A stretch of 64,000 nucleotides of DNA. Source: Enterobacteriaceae bacterium ESL0689 (GTDB taxonomy: Bacteria; Pseudomonadota; Gammaproteobacteria; Enterobacterales; Enterobacteriaceae). Below, one piece after another: positions 1 through 10,476 of this stretch. Every line of letters begins with the position of its first letter. Positions within the stretch are counted from its first letter, which is position 1. The position numbers were made by a program, and so were the translations under genes. The stretch is taken from positions 372,001 to 436,000 of the forward strand of contig JAQTIF010000002.1 of assembly GCA_029433525.1 (NCBI GenBank), written 5' to 3'. Under the pieces are notes generated by a model. That model was not told where the DNA came from and ran no database searches. It saw nothing but the letters and a program-made list of their open reading frames with translations.

Positions 1-112
1 GCACGGTCTGTAAGGCGGCAAGAAGAGAGGTGTTACTTCCCGGCCAAAAACTGGCAAACGTTTCGTCATCGGGAAGATACAGTGGTAAAGAGAGCTGTGC
101 CGATGCGTTCAG
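1..112 (-). CDS. hda: DnaA-regulatory inactivator Hda, N-terminal part
   Basis: Partial gene leaving the window at base 1. The minus strand reads [17 protein letters not shown], then TFASFWPG and SLLAALQTV, the N-terminus of Hda. This AAA+ protein binds the sliding clamp and stimulates ATP hydrolysis by DnaA after replication starts. The reading frame can only begin at a CTG codon (bases 110-112), preceded by GAGG at a suitable distance. E. coli hda is known to use CTG as well, so the rare start looks conserved. The order upp-uraA-hda is the E. coli order. Only 37 codons are visible; the clamp-binding QLSLPLY motif is included, the ATPase domain is not. Confidence 0.9.
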   Translation of the reverse strand, partial: MNASAQLSLPLYLPDDETFASFWPGSNTSLLAALQTV

Positions 113-194
113 ATAAACCTCATCACAGGCTGATAAAAAAACGGGGTCAGTTTAGCATGAACTGCGAACAGAGAGAACCAGACGCCCGTCGGTA

Positions 195-1478
195 TCATGA
201 TGGATGATCTTCCGTCGCATCAGCTATCGGTTGTTCCGGACGTAGCAGATCGATTAATCTGAAAATGAGGCTTAGCGCCACCCCGACAAGCGTCGCCAGC
301 GCCATCCCTTTCAGTTCTACCGCGCCGATATTCACTTTCGCACCACTGACACCAATAATCAGAATGATCGCGGTCAGGATCAAATTTTGTGCTTTGTTAT
401 AATCGACTTTCGATTCGATCAGCACACGAATGCCTGAGGTGCCAATCACACCATACAGCAGCAGTGAGACCCCGCCCATCACTGGCACAGGAATCGCCTG
501 GATCGCCGCCGCCAGCTTACCAATACAGGAGAGCAGAATAGCCAAAATCGCCGCCCCGCCGATAACCCAGGTGCTGTAAACCCGGGTTATCGCCATAACG
601 CCAATATTCTCGCCATAAGTGGTATTCGGTGTCGAACCAAAAAAACCAGAAATGATAGTCGATAAGCCATTGGCAAACATCGAACGATGTAAACCCGGAT
701 CGCGCAGAAGATCCTTTTTGACAATATTCGCCGTTACCACCAGATGACCGATATGTTCGGCAATCACCACCAGGGCGGCGGGCAGCACGGTCAAAATAGC
801 AAACCATTCAAAACGCGGGGTATAGAACGTCGGCAGAGAAAACCAGGGCGCTTTTACAATCGGGGTGATATCCACAATACCCATCCCAAAGGCGAGCGCA
901 TAACCGGCCAGCACACCAATAAGAATCGGGATAATCGCCAGAAAGCCACGAAACAGCACTGATCCTAATATCGTCACCGCCAGGGTCGCCATCGAAATAA
1001 TGATCGTTTTACTCTCAGGCGCGTGTCCGTCGGCAGGCAGAAGACCGGCCATATTGGCGGCGACACCAGCCAGTTCGAGGCCAATAACCGCAACAATCGC
1101 GCCCATTGCTGCAGGTGGAAACATCACATTCAGCCAGCCAATACCTGCTTTTTTGACGATCAACGAGACCAGACAAAACAGTACCCCACAGGCAATAAAT
1201 CCGCCCAGCGCCACGTCATAGCCTTGTGGTAACAGCAATAAGACCGGAGAGATAAAAGCAAAGCTCGATCCCAGATAGGCCGGGATCTTGCCCTGACAAA
1301 TAAACAGATACAGTAAGGTTCCCAGACCGTTAAACAACAGAACGGTCGCCGGATCAATATGAAACAGAATGGGGACTAAAACGGTTGCACCGAACATCGC
1401 AAACAGATGTTGTAAGCTCAGAGCAATCGTTTGTAGAAAGGGGGGTTTTTCATTCACTCCAATGGCGCGACGCGTCAT
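195..1478 (-). CDS. uraA: Uracil:proton symporter UraA
   Basis: Inner-membrane uracil permease of the NCS2 (nucleobase:cation symporter 2) family, 427 residues against 429 in E. coli. The hydrophobic profile fits 14 membrane segments. The conserved AEHIGHLVV and TTYGENIGV stretches carry the glutamates equivalent to E. coli Glu241 and Glu290, which bind uracil and couple protons. The start at 1478 (MTRRAIGV) is preferred over the longer open frame because it matches the family and has AGAGGA seven bases upstream. It lies downstream of upp in the same direction, so imported uracil is converted at once to UMP by Upp. Confidence 0.97.
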   Translation of the reverse strand: MTRRAIGVNEKPPFLQTIALSLQHLFAMFGATVLVPILFHIDPATVLLFNGLGTLLYLFICQGKIPAYLGSSFAFISPVLLLLPQGYDVALGGFIACGVLFCLVSLIVKKAGIGWLNVMFPPAAMGAIVAVIGLELAGVAANMAGLLPADGHAPESKTIIISMATLAVTILGSVLFRGFLAIIPILIGVLAGYALAFGMGIVDITPIVKAPWFSLPTFYTPRFEWFAILTVLPAALVVIAEHIGHLVVTANIVKKDLLRDPGLHRSMFANGLSTIISGFFGSTPNTTYGENIGVMAITRVYSTWVIGGAAILAILLSCIGKLAAAIQAIPVPVMGGVSLLLYGVIGTSGIRVLIESKVDYNKAQNLILTAIILIIGVSGAKVNIGAVELKGMALATLVGVALSLIFRLIDLLRPEQPIADATEDHPS

Positions 1479-1662
1479 AGTCTGATCCTCTGCGGGTCGT
1501 TGATTTATTACACTCGTGGATGCGATTGGCCGGTTAATCGTTATCGATAACGCCACAGCCAACCGACGGAAAATAGTCAGTGAGTTATGTTCTTTTTCGC
1601 CCTGTGAAAGGGGAAAAACAGACCGTCCGCATCCTTACCAGCCATCTGTGTCTGTATTTTAC

Positions 1663-1697
1663 GCAAAAAAAACCGACTTTCGTGAAAGTCGGTTTTG
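1663..1697 (-). terminator. Intrinsic terminator/attenuator between upp and uraA
   Basis: A 10-bp stem (AACCGACTTT / AAAGTCGGTT, 1671-1694) with a CGTG loop. On the minus strand it is followed by a run of Us (A-run at 1664-1671 on the plus strand). It lies just after the upp stop and before uraA, so it probably reduces uraA transcription relative to upp. Confidence 0.8.
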
Positions 1698-1710
1698 CAG
1701 GTTCATTTCA

Positions 1711-2337
1711 TTACTTAGTACCAAAAATCTTATCACCGGCATCGCCAAGTCCTGGGATGATGTAGCCCTGCTCATTTAGCCCCTGGTCAATCGCCGCAGT
1801 ATACAGTTCGACATCCGGATGTGCCTGTTCCAGCGCAGCAATACCTTCCGGAGCCGCCACTAATACCAGCACTTTAATGCTGGAACAACCGGCGTTTTTC
1901 AGCAGATCAATGGTCGCGATCATCGATCCGCCGGTTGCCAGCATCGGATCAACCACCAGTGCCATCCGCTCCTCAATATTGGAGGCGAGCTTCTGGAAAT
2001 AGGGAACCGGCGCTAAGGTCTCTTCGTTACGATAGATTCCCACGACGCTGATACGCGCACTGGGAACATGCTCCAGCACGCCATCCATCATGCCCAGCCC
2101 GGCACGCAGAATCGGCACCACCGTAATTTTCTTACCTTTTATTCGTTCGATCTCTACCGGGCCATTCCAGCCTTCAATGACCGCTTTTTCTGTTTCCAGA
2201 TCGGCTGTCGCTTCATAGGTCAGTAAGCTGCCCACCTCGGAGGCGAGTTCCCGGAAGCGTTTAGTGCTGATATCAAACTCACGCATCAACCCCAGCTTGT
2301 GTTTGACAAGAGGGTGTTTCACTTCCACGATTTTCAT
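1711..2337 (-). CDS. upp: Uracil phosphoribosyltransferase
   Basis: Pyrimidine-salvage enzyme making UMP from uracil and PRPP in the cytoplasm; 208 residues, the family length. The PRPP-binding loop [11 protein letters not shown] is intact, as is the C-terminal uracil-binding [12 protein letters not shown]. The start [10 protein letters not shown] at 2337 has GGAG seven bases upstream; the longer open frame reaching 2628 has no homology in its first 97 codons. It is transcribed divergently from purM and followed by uraA. Confidence 0.98.
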   Translation of the reverse strand: MKIVEVKHPLVKHKLGLMREFDISTKRFRELASEVGSLLTYEATADLETEKAVIEGWNGPVEIERIKGKKITVVPILRAGLGMMDGVLEHVPSARISVVGIYRNEETLAPVPYFQKLASNIEERMALVVDPMLATGGSMIATIDLLKNAGCSSIKVLVLVAAPEGIAALEQAHPDVELYTAAIDQGLNEQGYIIPGLGDAGDKIFGTK

Positions 2338-2542
2338 ACTCTTTCTCCTCATAACGGGCGGCCACAAAAAAATCGCCGGATTATACCTCTTTTTCACATT
2401 TATACCATAGCGAATACTTTGCTTGTGAGCGTTACTGGCTAAAAAAATAGCTGTATTTTCATATTGATAAAGAATATCTGCGCCATAATCTCTTCGTTTT
2501 CTGTTATTCCGGTAGCAGGCGGAGCATGGCAGCAAATCCGTC

Positions 2543-2558
2543 TCGCAAACGTTTGCCT
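2543..2558. promoter_or_regulatory. PurR operator upstream of purM
   Basis: A near-perfect PurR box with core CGCAAACGTTTGC at 2544-2556, matching the consensus ACGCAAACGTTTNCGT at all but the outer positions. It lies 56 bases upstream of the purM GTG start, in the upp/purM intergenic region, as in E. coli. Purine excess is therefore expected to repress purM. Confidence 0.85.
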
Positions 2559-2614
2559 TCCCTGTTAGAATGACGTCCACTGTTCTTGCCAGCGCCAATA
2601 CAGGAAGCTTCCGC

Positions 2615-3652
2615 GTGACAAATCCCACCTCTCTTAGCTACAAAGACGCCGGTGTCGATATCGATGCTGGTAACGCGCTCGTTGAACGGATTAAGAGCGT
2701 GGTAAAACCCACCCGACGCCCTGAAGTCATGGGCGGTCTGGGCGGATTCGGTGCGTTATGTGCGATACCACAAAAATACCAGCAACCGATCCTGGTCTCC
2801 GGCACCGATGGCGTCGGCACCAAGTTACGTCTGGCGATAGATTTGCAATGCCATCACACTATCGGTATTGATCTGGTCGCAATGTGCGTTAACGATCTGG
2901 TTGTCCAGGGAGCGGAACCCCTGTTTTTCCTTGATTATTACGCCACCGGAAAACTGGATGTCGATATCGCGGCCAGTGTCATCAGCGGGATTGCTGCCGG
3001 TTGCCAGCAAGCGGGCTGTGCGCTGGTGGGCGGCGAAACCGCAGAAATGCCAGGCATGTATCATGGCGGCGATTATGACCTCGCCGGTTTTTGTGTCGGT
3101 GTGGTCGAAAAATCAGCCATCATTGATGGCAGCAAAGTGATGGCTGGTGATGCGCTGATCGCCCTGGCCTCCAGCGGCCCACATGCTAATGGCTACTCTC
3201 TGGTGCGAAAAATTATCGCTGTCAGTGACAGCGATCCCCGACAGGTCGAGCTCAGCGGTCAATCACTGGCTGATCACCTGCTGACCCCCACCCGTATCTA
3301 TGTGAAATCGATACTCGATCTGATTGCTCATGTTGATGTACACGCCATCGCGCATCTGACTGGCGGTGGCTTCGTGGAAAATATTCCCCGCGTTCTACCG
3401 GACAACTGCCAGGCGATTATCGATACCAGCTCATGGCAGTGGCCGGAAGTATTTCACTGGCTGCAAGAAAATGGCCACGTCAGCCTTGATGAAATGTATC
3501 GCACCTTTAATTGTGGTGTCGGTATGATTATCGCGCTTCCTGCCTGTGCAGTGCCTGATGCGCTCTCTTTACTGAAAGCCCAGGGGGAAACGGCATGGCA
3601 AATCGGCGTTATCCGCGCGACTGATGGCCCGGCGTCGGTGGTAATGGCATAG
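2615..3652 (+). CDS. purM: Phosphoribosylaminoimidazole cyclo-ligase (AIR synthetase)
   Basis: De novo purine synthesis step 5: ATP-dependent closure of FGAM to AIR. The start is the GTG at 2615, with AGGAAG seven bases upstream; this gives 345 residues, exactly the E. coli length. The open frame beginning at 2570 adds 15 residues without homology and runs close to the PurR box. Conserved stretches include [32 protein letters not shown] and the C-terminal TFNCGVGM. In E. coli purN follows in the same operon. Here the stop is followed by a repeat element and then ppk, so purN is absent from this locus. Confidence 0.97.
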   Translation: MTNPTSLSYKDAGVDIDAGNALVERIKSVVKPTRRPEVMGGLGGFGALCAIPQKYQQPILVSGTDGVGTKLRLAIDLQCHHTIGIDLVAMCVNDLVVQGAEPLFFLDYYATGKLDVDIAASVISGIAAGCQQAGCALVGGETAEMPGMYHGGDYDLAGFCVGVVEKSAIIDGSKVMAGDALIALASSGPHANGYSLVRKIIAVSDSDPRQVELSGQSLADHLLTPTRIYVKSILDLIAHVDVHAIAHLTGGGFVENIPRVLPDNCQAIIDTSSWQWPEVFHWLQENGHVSLDEMYRTFNCGVGMIIALPACAVPDALSLLKAQGETAWQIGVIRATDGPASVVMA

Positions 3653-3733
3653 GTTGTTATCACGCACCGTACTCATCTGGCGCTGATCCCCTCTCTCCGC
3701 CGCTGTCCGGCCCGGTAAAAAAGAGTTTTACTA

Positions 3734-3879
3734 AGAGCCTGGCTCACCAGGCGTTATTGGCGCAGCCAGTCTGGACACGGACAGCGCGGAGAAACCGCAA
3801 CGTACACGGAGTACGTGAGGATTTCGAGCACTGCCCAGGGCCAGAATGGCAAGTAAAATAGCCTGATGGGCCAGGCTCT
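3734..3879. repeat. MITE-like repeat, copy A (full length)
   Basis: A 146-bp element whose ends form an inverted repeat (AGAGCCTGGCTCACCAGGC at the left; the right end reads AGAGCCTGGCCCATCAGGC on the other strand, 17 of 19 identical). The inner part holds a conserved stretch (TACGTGAGGATTTCGAGCAC then TGCCCAGGG). The same element recurs at 43476-43614 and 48890-49039, with fragments or diverged copies at 30437, 48786, 51284 and 52711. It carries no gene. It fills the site where purN would be expected, downstream of purM and before ppk. Confidence 0.8.
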
Positions 3880-3960
3880 AAACCGGACAGCGTTGGACAT
3901 TTCACTATAAAGCTCGCCATAATAAAAACGCAACATTAGCCAACCGGAGTATGAGCTGTA

Positions 3961-6021
3961 ATGGGCCAGGAAAAGCTGTATATCGAAAAAGAACTCAGTT
4001 GGTTGTCCTTTAATGAACGTGTTCTTCAGGAAGCCGCAGATAAAAGTAATCCACTGATTGAACGTATGCGTTTTCTGGGCATTTACTCTAACAACCTTGA
4101 TGAGTTTTACAAAGTGCGCTTCGCCGAACTTAAGCGCCGTATCATTATCAGTGAAGAACAGGGAAATACGCTCCACGCTCACCACTTGCTGGGAAAAATT
4201 CAGACACGTGTTCTTAAAGCCGACCAGCAATTTGACAGCCTGTATAATGAACTGCTGCTGGAGATGGCGCGTAAACAGATCTTTCTGGTTAACGAACGTC
4301 AGCTTTCGGTCAATCAACAGGCCTGGTTACGCGATTACTTCCGCCAGCATCTGCGTAAGCACATCATCCCGATTATGATTAATCAGGATACCGATCTGAT
4401 CCAGTTTCTGAAAGATGACTACACTTATCTGGCTGTCGAGATTATCCGTGGTGACAGCGTTAACTATGCTTTACTGGAAATCCCGGCCGATAAAGTGCCG
4501 CGTTTTATTAATCTGCCGCCAGAAGCGCCACGAAGAATAAAACCGATGATTTTACTGGACAATATATTACGTTATTGTCTCGATGATATTTTTAAGGGTT
4601 TCTTCGATTTTGATACCCTCAATGCCTATTCGATGAAGATGACACGTGATGCCGAATATGACCTGGTTCACGAGATGGAATCGAGCCTGATGGAGCTGAT
4701 GTCCTCCAGCCTTAAACAGCGCCTGACCGCAGAACCGGTACGTTTTGTCTATCAACGTGATATGCCCCATGCGATGGTGGAAATGCTGCGCGATAAATTC
4801 GCCATTTCACACTATGACTCGATGTTGCCCGGCAGCCGCTATCATAATTTTAAAGATTTTATCAATTTCCCTAATGTCGGTAAGGCTAACCTGGTCAACA
4901 AACCCCAGCCATGTCTGCGTCATGTCTGGTTTGATAAATTTCGTAATGGCTTTGATACTATCCGTGAACGCGATGTCTTGCTCTATTATCCCTATCATAC
5001 CTTTGAGCATGTGCTGGAGTTACTGCGGCAGTCCTCATTTGACCCCAGCGTACTGGCAATCAAAATCAATATTTACCGGGTAGCCAAAGATTCACGGATC
5101 ATCGACTCGGTTATTCATGCCGCCCATAATGGCAAAAAAGTGACGGTGGTCGTTGAGCTACAGGCGCGTTTTGACGAAGAGGCCAATATTCGCTGGGCCA
5201 AACGGCTGACCGAAGCGGGGGTTCACGTTATCTTCTCCGCACCCGGGCTGAAAATTCACGCCAAGTTGTTCCTGATATCGCGCCGGGAGGGAAACAGAGT
5301 TATCCGTTACGCCCATATTGGCACTGGGAACTTTAATGAAAAAACCGCCCGCCTGTATACCGACTATTCATTGCTCACCGCAGATGCCCGCATCACCAAT
5401 GAAGTACGTAGGGTCTTTAATTTTATTGAAAATCCTTACCGCCCGGTCAGTTTCAACTATCTGCTGGTGTCGCCACAAAATTCACGTCATCTGTTATATG
5501 ACATGATCGATCAGGAAATAGATAATGCCCGCAATGGACGCCCCGCAGGCATTACCCTGAAGCTCAATAATCTGGTGGATGAGGGGCTGGTCGATCGCCT
5601 GTATGCCGCCTCCGGTGCCGGGGTGCCGATCAATCTGTTAGTTCGTGGCATGTGTTCGCTGATCCCAGGGCTCCCCGGGATCAGCGAAAATATTCGTGCT
5701 ATCAGTATTGTTGATCGTTTTCTTGAGCATGATCGGGTCTATGTTTTCGAAAATGGCGGCGATAAAAAAGTCTGGCTCTCTTCCGCCGACTGGATGACGC
5801 GCAATATCGATTATCGCATTGAAGTGGCCGTCCCCCTGCTGGACCCTGATCTAAAACAACGTGTACTGAATATCCTTGCGATTTTGTTCAGTGATACGGT
5901 GAAAGCACGCTATCTTGATAAAGAACTGAGTAATCGCTATGTGCCACGCGGTAATCGCCGTAAGGTGCGCGCACAACCGGCGATATACCATTATCTCCAA
6001 TCGCTTGAAAAACCTGATTAG
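3961..6021 (+). CDS. ppk: Polyphosphate kinase
   Basis: PPK1, a peripheral inner-membrane enzyme that reversibly transfers the terminal phosphate of ATP to growing polyphosphate. It has 686 residues (E. coli 688). The N-terminal [21 protein letters not shown], the phospholipase-D-like histidine region [20 protein letters not shown] and the C-terminal [14 protein letters not shown] are all present. It starts at ATG 3961 and ends five bases before ppx, forming the usual ppk-ppx operon that makes and degrades polyphosphate. Confidence 0.98.
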   Translation: MGQEKLYIEKELSWLSFNERVLQEAADKSNPLIERMRFLGIYSNNLDEFYKVRFAELKRRIIISEEQGNTLHAHHLLGKIQTRVLKADQQFDSLYNELLLEMARKQIFLVNERQLSVNQQAWLRDYFRQHLRKHIIPIMINQDTDLIQFLKDDYTYLAVEIIRGDSVNYALLEIPADKVPRFINLPPEAPRRIKPMILLDNILRYCLDDIFKGFFDFDTLNAYSMKMTRDAEYDLVHEMESSLMELMSSSLKQRLTAEPVRFVYQRDMPHAMVEMLRDKFAISHYDSMLPGSRYHNFKDFINFPNVGKANLVNKPQPCLRHVWFDKFRNGFDTIRERDVLLYYPYHTFEHVLELLRQSSFDPSVLAIKINIYRVAKDSRIIDSVIHAAHNGKKVTVVVELQARFDEEANIRWAKRLTEAGVHVIFSAPGLKIHAKLFLISRREGNRVIRYAHIGTGNFNEKTARLYTDYSLLTADARITNEVRRVFNFIENPYRPVSFNYLLVSPQNSRHLLYDMIDQEIDNARNGRPAGITLKLNNLVDEGLVDRLYAASGAGVPINLLVRGMCSLIPGLPGISENIRAISIVDRFLEHDRVYVFENGGDKKVWLSSADWMTRNIDYRIEVAVPLLDPDLKQRVLNILAILFSDTVKARYLDKELSNRYVPRGNRRKVRAQPAIYHYLQSLEKPD

Positions 6022-6026
6022 CGCCT

Positions 6027-7565
6027 ATGCCAGTAAATCACGAAATGAGTTGCCCACAAGAGTTCGCAGCGGTCGATCTGGGATCAAACAGCTTCCATAT
6101 GGTTATCGCTCGCGTTGTTGACGGTACTCTACAAATTATCAGCCGACTCAAACAACGTGTTCATCTCGCTGATGGGCTTGACGACCACGGACGGCTCAGT
6201 GAGGAGGCGATCAGCCGGGGATTAAACTGTTTATCGCTGTTTGCAGAGCGGTTACGGGGATTTCCTCCCTCGCGTGTCCGTATTGTCGGGACACATACTT
6301 TACGTCAGGCAACCAATGCTGAGGAGTTTCTCCATCGGGCGAAAAAAGTGCTCCCCTACCCCATCGAGATAATCTCCGGCAACGAAGAGGCGCGTCTGAT
6401 TTTTATGGGGGTCGCCCATACTCAGCCCGGCGGCGGACGTAAGCTGGTGATCGATATCGGCGGCGGCTCAACCGAACTGATTATTGGCGAAAATTTCCAG
6501 CCATTACTGGTTGAAAGCCGGCGTATGGGCTGCGTGAGTTTTTCTCAGACCTATTTTGCTGACGGTATTATCAGTAAAGATAACTTTCAGCATGCTCGGC
6601 TGGCGGCGATCCAGCAACTGGAAACCCTGGCCTCCCCGTTTCGTGCCCTCGGCTGGGATGTGGCAATGGGAGCATCCGGAACGATCAAAGCGGTTCATGA
6701 AGTGTTAATCGCAAGCGGCAAAAAAGAGGGGGTGATCACCCCTGAACGTCTTGAGAAGCTGGTGGCGGAACTGCTGAAATTTAAACACAGGGATAAACTC
6801 AGGCTACCGGGTTTGTCAGAAGATCGCAAAATGGTCTTTGCACCCGGGCTGGCTATCCTGTGCGGTGTTTTCGATGCGCTGAAAATTAAAGCGTTATTGC
6901 TCTCTGATGGCGCTTTGCGCGAAGGGGTACTGTATGAAATGGAGGGGCGTTTTCGCCATCAGGATATTCGTAGCCGTACTGCGCAAAGTCTGTCGCGGCA
7001 ATACAATATTGATACTCAGCAAGCATCCCGGGTTCTGGAAACGACAATGCAGCTATTCGCACAATGGCAGGCGCAAAACCCGCGACTGGCTGATCCTTGT
7101 CTGACAGCGTTACTGAAATGGGCAGCGATGTTGTATGAAATCGGACTCGGTATTAACCACAGTGGCATACATCGTCATTCCGCCTATATTTTGCAACACA
7201 GTGATCTCCCAGGCTTTGATCAGGAACAACAAATGATGATAGCGACCCTGGTTCGTTATCATCGTAAATCGATCCATCCGGATGAGCTTCCCCGCTTCAC
7301 TCTTTTTAAGAAAAAGCAGTTCTTGCCGCTGATTAAACTCCTGCGTCTCGGCGTGCTACTGAATAATCAGCGTCAGGCAACCCTTCTGCCACCTGAACTG
7401 ATATTAAATACTGACGACAACCACTGGACTCTGATCTTTCCCCATGACTGGTTTCATCAGAATGTACTGATACGCCTCGACCTGGAAAAAGAACAAAAGT
7501 ACTGGCACGATGTCGCTGACTGGAAACTGGAGATTAGCGAAGCAAAACCCGATAACTGCGGCTAA
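6027..7565 (+). CDS. ppx: Exopolyphosphatase
   Basis: Processive exopolyphosphatase, also active on pppGpp in this family; 512 residues (E. coli 513). The actin/Hsp70-like ATPase fold motifs are visible: [16 protein letters not shown] near residue 15 and [14 protein letters not shown] near 145. The C-terminal HD-like region ([12 protein letters not shown]) is complete. It is five bases downstream of ppk and convergent with yfgF. Confidence 0.98.
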   Translation: MPVNHEMSCPQEFAAVDLGSNSFHMVIARVVDGTLQIISRLKQRVHLADGLDDHGRLSEEAISRGLNCLSLFAERLRGFPPSRVRIVGTHTLRQATNAEEFLHRAKKVLPYPIEIISGNEEARLIFMGVAHTQPGGGRKLVIDIGGGSTELIIGENFQPLLVESRRMGCVSFSQTYFADGIISKDNFQHARLAAIQQLETLASPFRALGWDVAMGASGTIKAVHEVLIASGKKEGVITPERLEKLVAELLKFKHRDKLRLPGLSEDRKMVFAPGLAILCGVFDALKIKALLLSDGALREGVLYEMEGRFRHQDIRSRTAQSLSRQYNIDTQQASRVLETTMQLFAQWQAQNPRLADPCLTALLKWAAMLYEIGLGINHSGIHRHSAYILQHSDLPGFDQEQQMMIATLVRYHRKSIHPDELPRFTLFKKKQFLPLIKLLRLGVLLNNQRQATLLPPELILNTDDNHWTLIFPHDWFHQNVLIRLDLEKEQKYWHDVADWKLEISEAKPDNCG

Positions 7566-7567
7566 CA

Positions 7568-7592
7568 CCGTGCCAGATGCGTCTCATCCGGC
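7568..7592. repeat. REP-like palindromic fragment
   Basis: The sequence GCCAGATGCGTCTCATCCGGCA (about 7571-7592) resembles half of an enterobacterial REP/BIME unit. It lies at the ppx/yfgF convergent junction and overlaps the yfgF stop. A single short unit; the assignment is by resemblance only. Confidence 0.4.
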
Positions 7593-9824
7593 ATTATGAT
7601 GGAGATGATGTTCTGCCTCCGTGACCAGTGATGCGAGCGGCACTGGTTCACCAATATCATATCCCTGAAGATAATCGATCCCCAGGGCCAGCACCGCCTT
7701 GCGGATGTCGGGGGTTTCCACATACTCCGCCACCAGCTGCATCTTTTTCATCCGTGCCAGATTGCAAATAGATGCCACGACCTGGTAATCGAGGCTACTG
7801 GTCATCAGGTTACGAATAAAGCTACCGTCAATCTTTAGCAGATCGGCGTTCAGATTCTTGAGGCTGACGTAGCTGGCATAACCGGTGCCAAAGTCATCAA
7901 TCGCCACCCGACATCCCAGCATTTGTAAATGTGCCAGCGTTTGTCGCGCCTGCTGCGGATTACGCAGGGCGTGATTTTCTGTTAATTCAAAGATTAACTG
8001 CCACGGTTCAATATGATACTGCGCCAGTAATCGCGATACTTCATCAGGGAAGTGACTACGACTGACCGAAACCGGAGACAGGTTAACCGCCAGCCGTAAT
8101 CCCGGTAACGTTTTGCGATGCTGATCCATAAAGGAAAGGGTATGTTCCAGCACCCATATATCAATCTGCGAAACAAGGCCAAACTCATGCGCCACTGGCA
8201 AAAAATCGGCGGGTGACACGAGCTTGCCGTTATCATCCACCATTCTCAACAACACTTCATGGTAATTATCGCCACGGATTCCCATAATCGGTTGTGCCAT
8301 CAGGTAAAACTGGTTTTGTTCCAGCGCCTGCTGGATCTGATGCATCCGCGCTACTTTATCTTTTAAGCAATACTGTCCCTGAGTCACGCCACTAAATGAC
8401 ATATTCTCTGGCTGGTCACTGGTCAACGACATATCGGCAACATTATTCAGCTCTCCCAGTAACAGATGAAGATGCTGAACCGGTGAACGCACATTGCAGT
8501 AACTTATCCCAACTCTTGGCTGTAACGGTATCCCATCCCAGATAAAACGAAAATGACGGACGCGCTGATCGAGTTCAGCAATACGTGTCAGATGATCGCC
8601 ACTGTTGAGGCGGATCACCAGATCATGCCCGGAAAGATCATAGACATCTTCATTGGGCTGAAGTAACTCACCCAGATGTTCGGCCAGCTTTTGCTTATAC
8701 TGAATACGCAACAGAACCCCATAATAACGCCCTAACAGCTCGAGTTCCGGAATGCATAAAAAACAGATCACTGACCAGACGGAGTTATCCAACGCCCGGC
8801 TCAATGCCCGGATATTCGGCATATGAACCACTGGATCGAGAAATGCCATGCGCTGTATCCGCGAATGAATCAGGCGTTGCCGGGTGGCCAGCATTGCCAT
8901 ATACACGACAATGAAAGATGACAACAGATAAGATGATGAAGTGACCGCCAGTTGATTTTGATAGTTAAGCGAAACGGGCAAATAACGATCATGAAAATGA
9001 ATAATCAGAATCAACACCGGTATCCAGATAACAGCGATCAGACGATAACCAAAACGCATGCCACCCCACAACATCACCGGTGTCAGTAATGATAAGGTAT
9101 AGCTGGTACTGAAAATCGTACTACTGCTATTCAATGGAATAAATAATAGCAACAGTAAGATGACGAGTAATAATGACCACAGAATAAACTCTGCCCGGTT
9201 AACTTTAGGATCGACCTGTAAGCGTGCCTGATATATAAAGCGGCGAAAATATAATGGGTTGCGGATGATCCGAATAAAAAAATAGCACAAGGGTACCCCG
9301 GTTAAACAACCGACCATCAGTGCCTGGAAGGTAATCAACGATCGCAAATTAAACGGATCGCTCCCGACCAGCTCAGCGGCTAAAACAGGCAGTTGCAGTT
9401 TTCCGGTCAGCTGAGAAAAGACCACAAATATCGCTGAGGGTAACAACATCAGCCACAGCAACCGATGTGGTATCAGGTCGATATTACCGTGTGGTGCCTG
9501 CCGTCTGCGGGGAGAAAAAATATGGTAGCCCGCCCAGCACAATACTGACGGGATCAGAAATTGACAAACGAGCCCCACCGACTCGACTATCGGCAGATCA
9601 TAGGTAAAGGTCACGATCAGACCAATAATAAGCCCCGGTAAGGCTACCCAGTTAAAAAAGAGCATCAGGCTTAGTACCAGCGCCAGAGGCAAACAGTAAA
9701 GCGCGACTTCATTACCATTCAGTGTTGCGTACGCATTGACCTGGTTCGCCAGTGGCAGTAACAGTGTCGGGAGTATGAGTGGCAATGCCCACCATTTATC
9801 ACGATATTGTTGATAAAATTTCAT
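7584..9824 (-). CDS. yfgF: Cyclic-di-GMP phosphodiesterase YfgF (PdeF)
   Basis: Membrane-anchored EAL-domain phosphodiesterase, 746 residues (E. coli 747). The first ~330 residues hold a MASE1-type set of membrane helices. A GGDEF domain follows that lacks the GGDEF signature (degenerate, as in E. coli). The C-terminal EAL domain has MAQPIMGIRGD in place of a canonical EAL motif, together with ELTENHAL, DDFGTGYASY and KIDGSFI. The start MKFYQQYRDKWW at 9824 has GGGG five bases upstream. E. coli has yfgG, yfgH and yfgI next to it; here a toxin-antitoxin pair occupies that place. Confidence 0.95.
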   Translation of the reverse strand: MKFYQQYRDKWWALPLILPTLLLPLANQVNAYATLNGNEVALYCLPLALVLSLMLFFNWVALPGLIIGLIVTFTYDLPIVESVGLVCQFLIPSVLCWAGYHIFSPRRRQAPHGNIDLIPHRLLWLMLLPSAIFVVFSQLTGKLQLPVLAAELVGSDPFNLRSLITFQALMVGCLTGVPLCYFFIRIIRNPLYFRRFIYQARLQVDPKVNRAEFILWSLLLVILLLLLFIPLNSSSTIFSTSYTLSLLTPVMLWGGMRFGYRLIAVIWIPVLILIIHFHDRYLPVSLNYQNQLAVTSSSYLLSSFIVVYMAMLATRQRLIHSRIQRMAFLDPVVHMPNIRALSRALDNSVWSVICFLCIPELELLGRYYGVLLRIQYKQKLAEHLGELLQPNEDVYDLSGHDLVIRLNSGDHLTRIAELDQRVRHFRFIWDGIPLQPRVGISYCNVRSPVQHLHLLLGELNNVADMSLTSDQPENMSFSGVTQGQYCLKDKVARMHQIQQALEQNQFYLMAQPIMGIRGDNYHEVLLRMVDDNGKLVSPADFLPVAHEFGLVSQIDIWVLEHTLSFMDQHRKTLPGLRLAVNLSPVSVSRSHFPDEVSRLLAQYHIEPWQLIFELTENHALRNPQQARQTLAHLQMLGCRVAIDDFGTGYASYVSLKNLNADLLKIDGSFIRNLMTSSLDYQVVASICNLARMKKMQLVAEYVETPDIRKAVLALGIDYLQGYDIGEPVPLASLVTEAEHHLHHNAG

Positions 9825-10476
9825 TATGTCCCCTGGCACTCCGTGGATAACTCACTATTCTGTCAACCCGGTTTCAACAGGTATACGATTTCATCGCTTT
9901 TAATACCTGTCATGGCCGATATTGCGCGGCCTCCATGAGGCGTGAAGATTTTAGTTATCAATAATGGTACAACTCTGATTTTACTAAAAAAAATTTTTTA
10001 TTCTGGAAAATCAAAGCCATTTTTACACCAGATTGCAGAAAATAAAAAAAACAGAGATACGATGACCGTTCTATATAAATAACAATACAATTTATTTCAA
10101 CAATAATTTTTAGCGAAAAAATAATCATCATAATGATAATGACAAGCGGGAGTATAATCACACCCGGTGGCGGATAACAGCAACAGCCATAATCGTGCTG
10201 GTTTTTAGTGCTGATCACTGCGCTGTGGAATCAGCGAAACTGCCCACTTACCGGCTATCGACTATCACGGTAAAACCGGTGTATGTTGACTTTGAGGTAA
10301 TAACTTGCACTACGCAATGATCGTGATCGTCATAGTGTAAGACAACTGCCATTTTGCCAGCGTCGCAACGTTATGCTCAGGGGAAATGTGTTTCATTGGT
10401 CACTCTACAGTCCTCAGACTGATTTTTCACAAGGGGTGACAACTATCACTGACAGTGAGGGATTTCATGGTAATCG
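9825..10476. other. Intergenic region between yfgF and the toxin gene
   Basis: About 650 AT-rich bases without a convincing gene. An 86-codon frame on the minus strand (9958-10218) is mostly a low-complexity hydrophobic run (many I, V and F codons from AT-rich DNA), and I do not accept it. At 10119-10143 the plus strand reads AATAATCATCATAATGATAA then TGAC, which resembles overlapping Fur half-sites, but no Fur-type gene starts here. yfgG, yfgH and yfgI of E. coli are not present. Confidence 0.5.

Noticed and set aside
3734-3879. Identification of the repeat as ERIC or REP
   Set aside because: The ends and centre do not match the ERIC primer sequences or the REP consensus that I know.
3754-4317. 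187-codon minus-strand frame at the start of ppk
   Set aside because: It is antisense to ppk and its end is translated MITE-like repeat. Its continuity reflects the coding strand of ppk.
9958-10218. 86-codon hydrophobic frame in the yfgF/yoeB gap
   Set aside because: Composed mainly of AT-derived I, V, F and K codons, with no ribosome-binding site and no similarity to YfgG.
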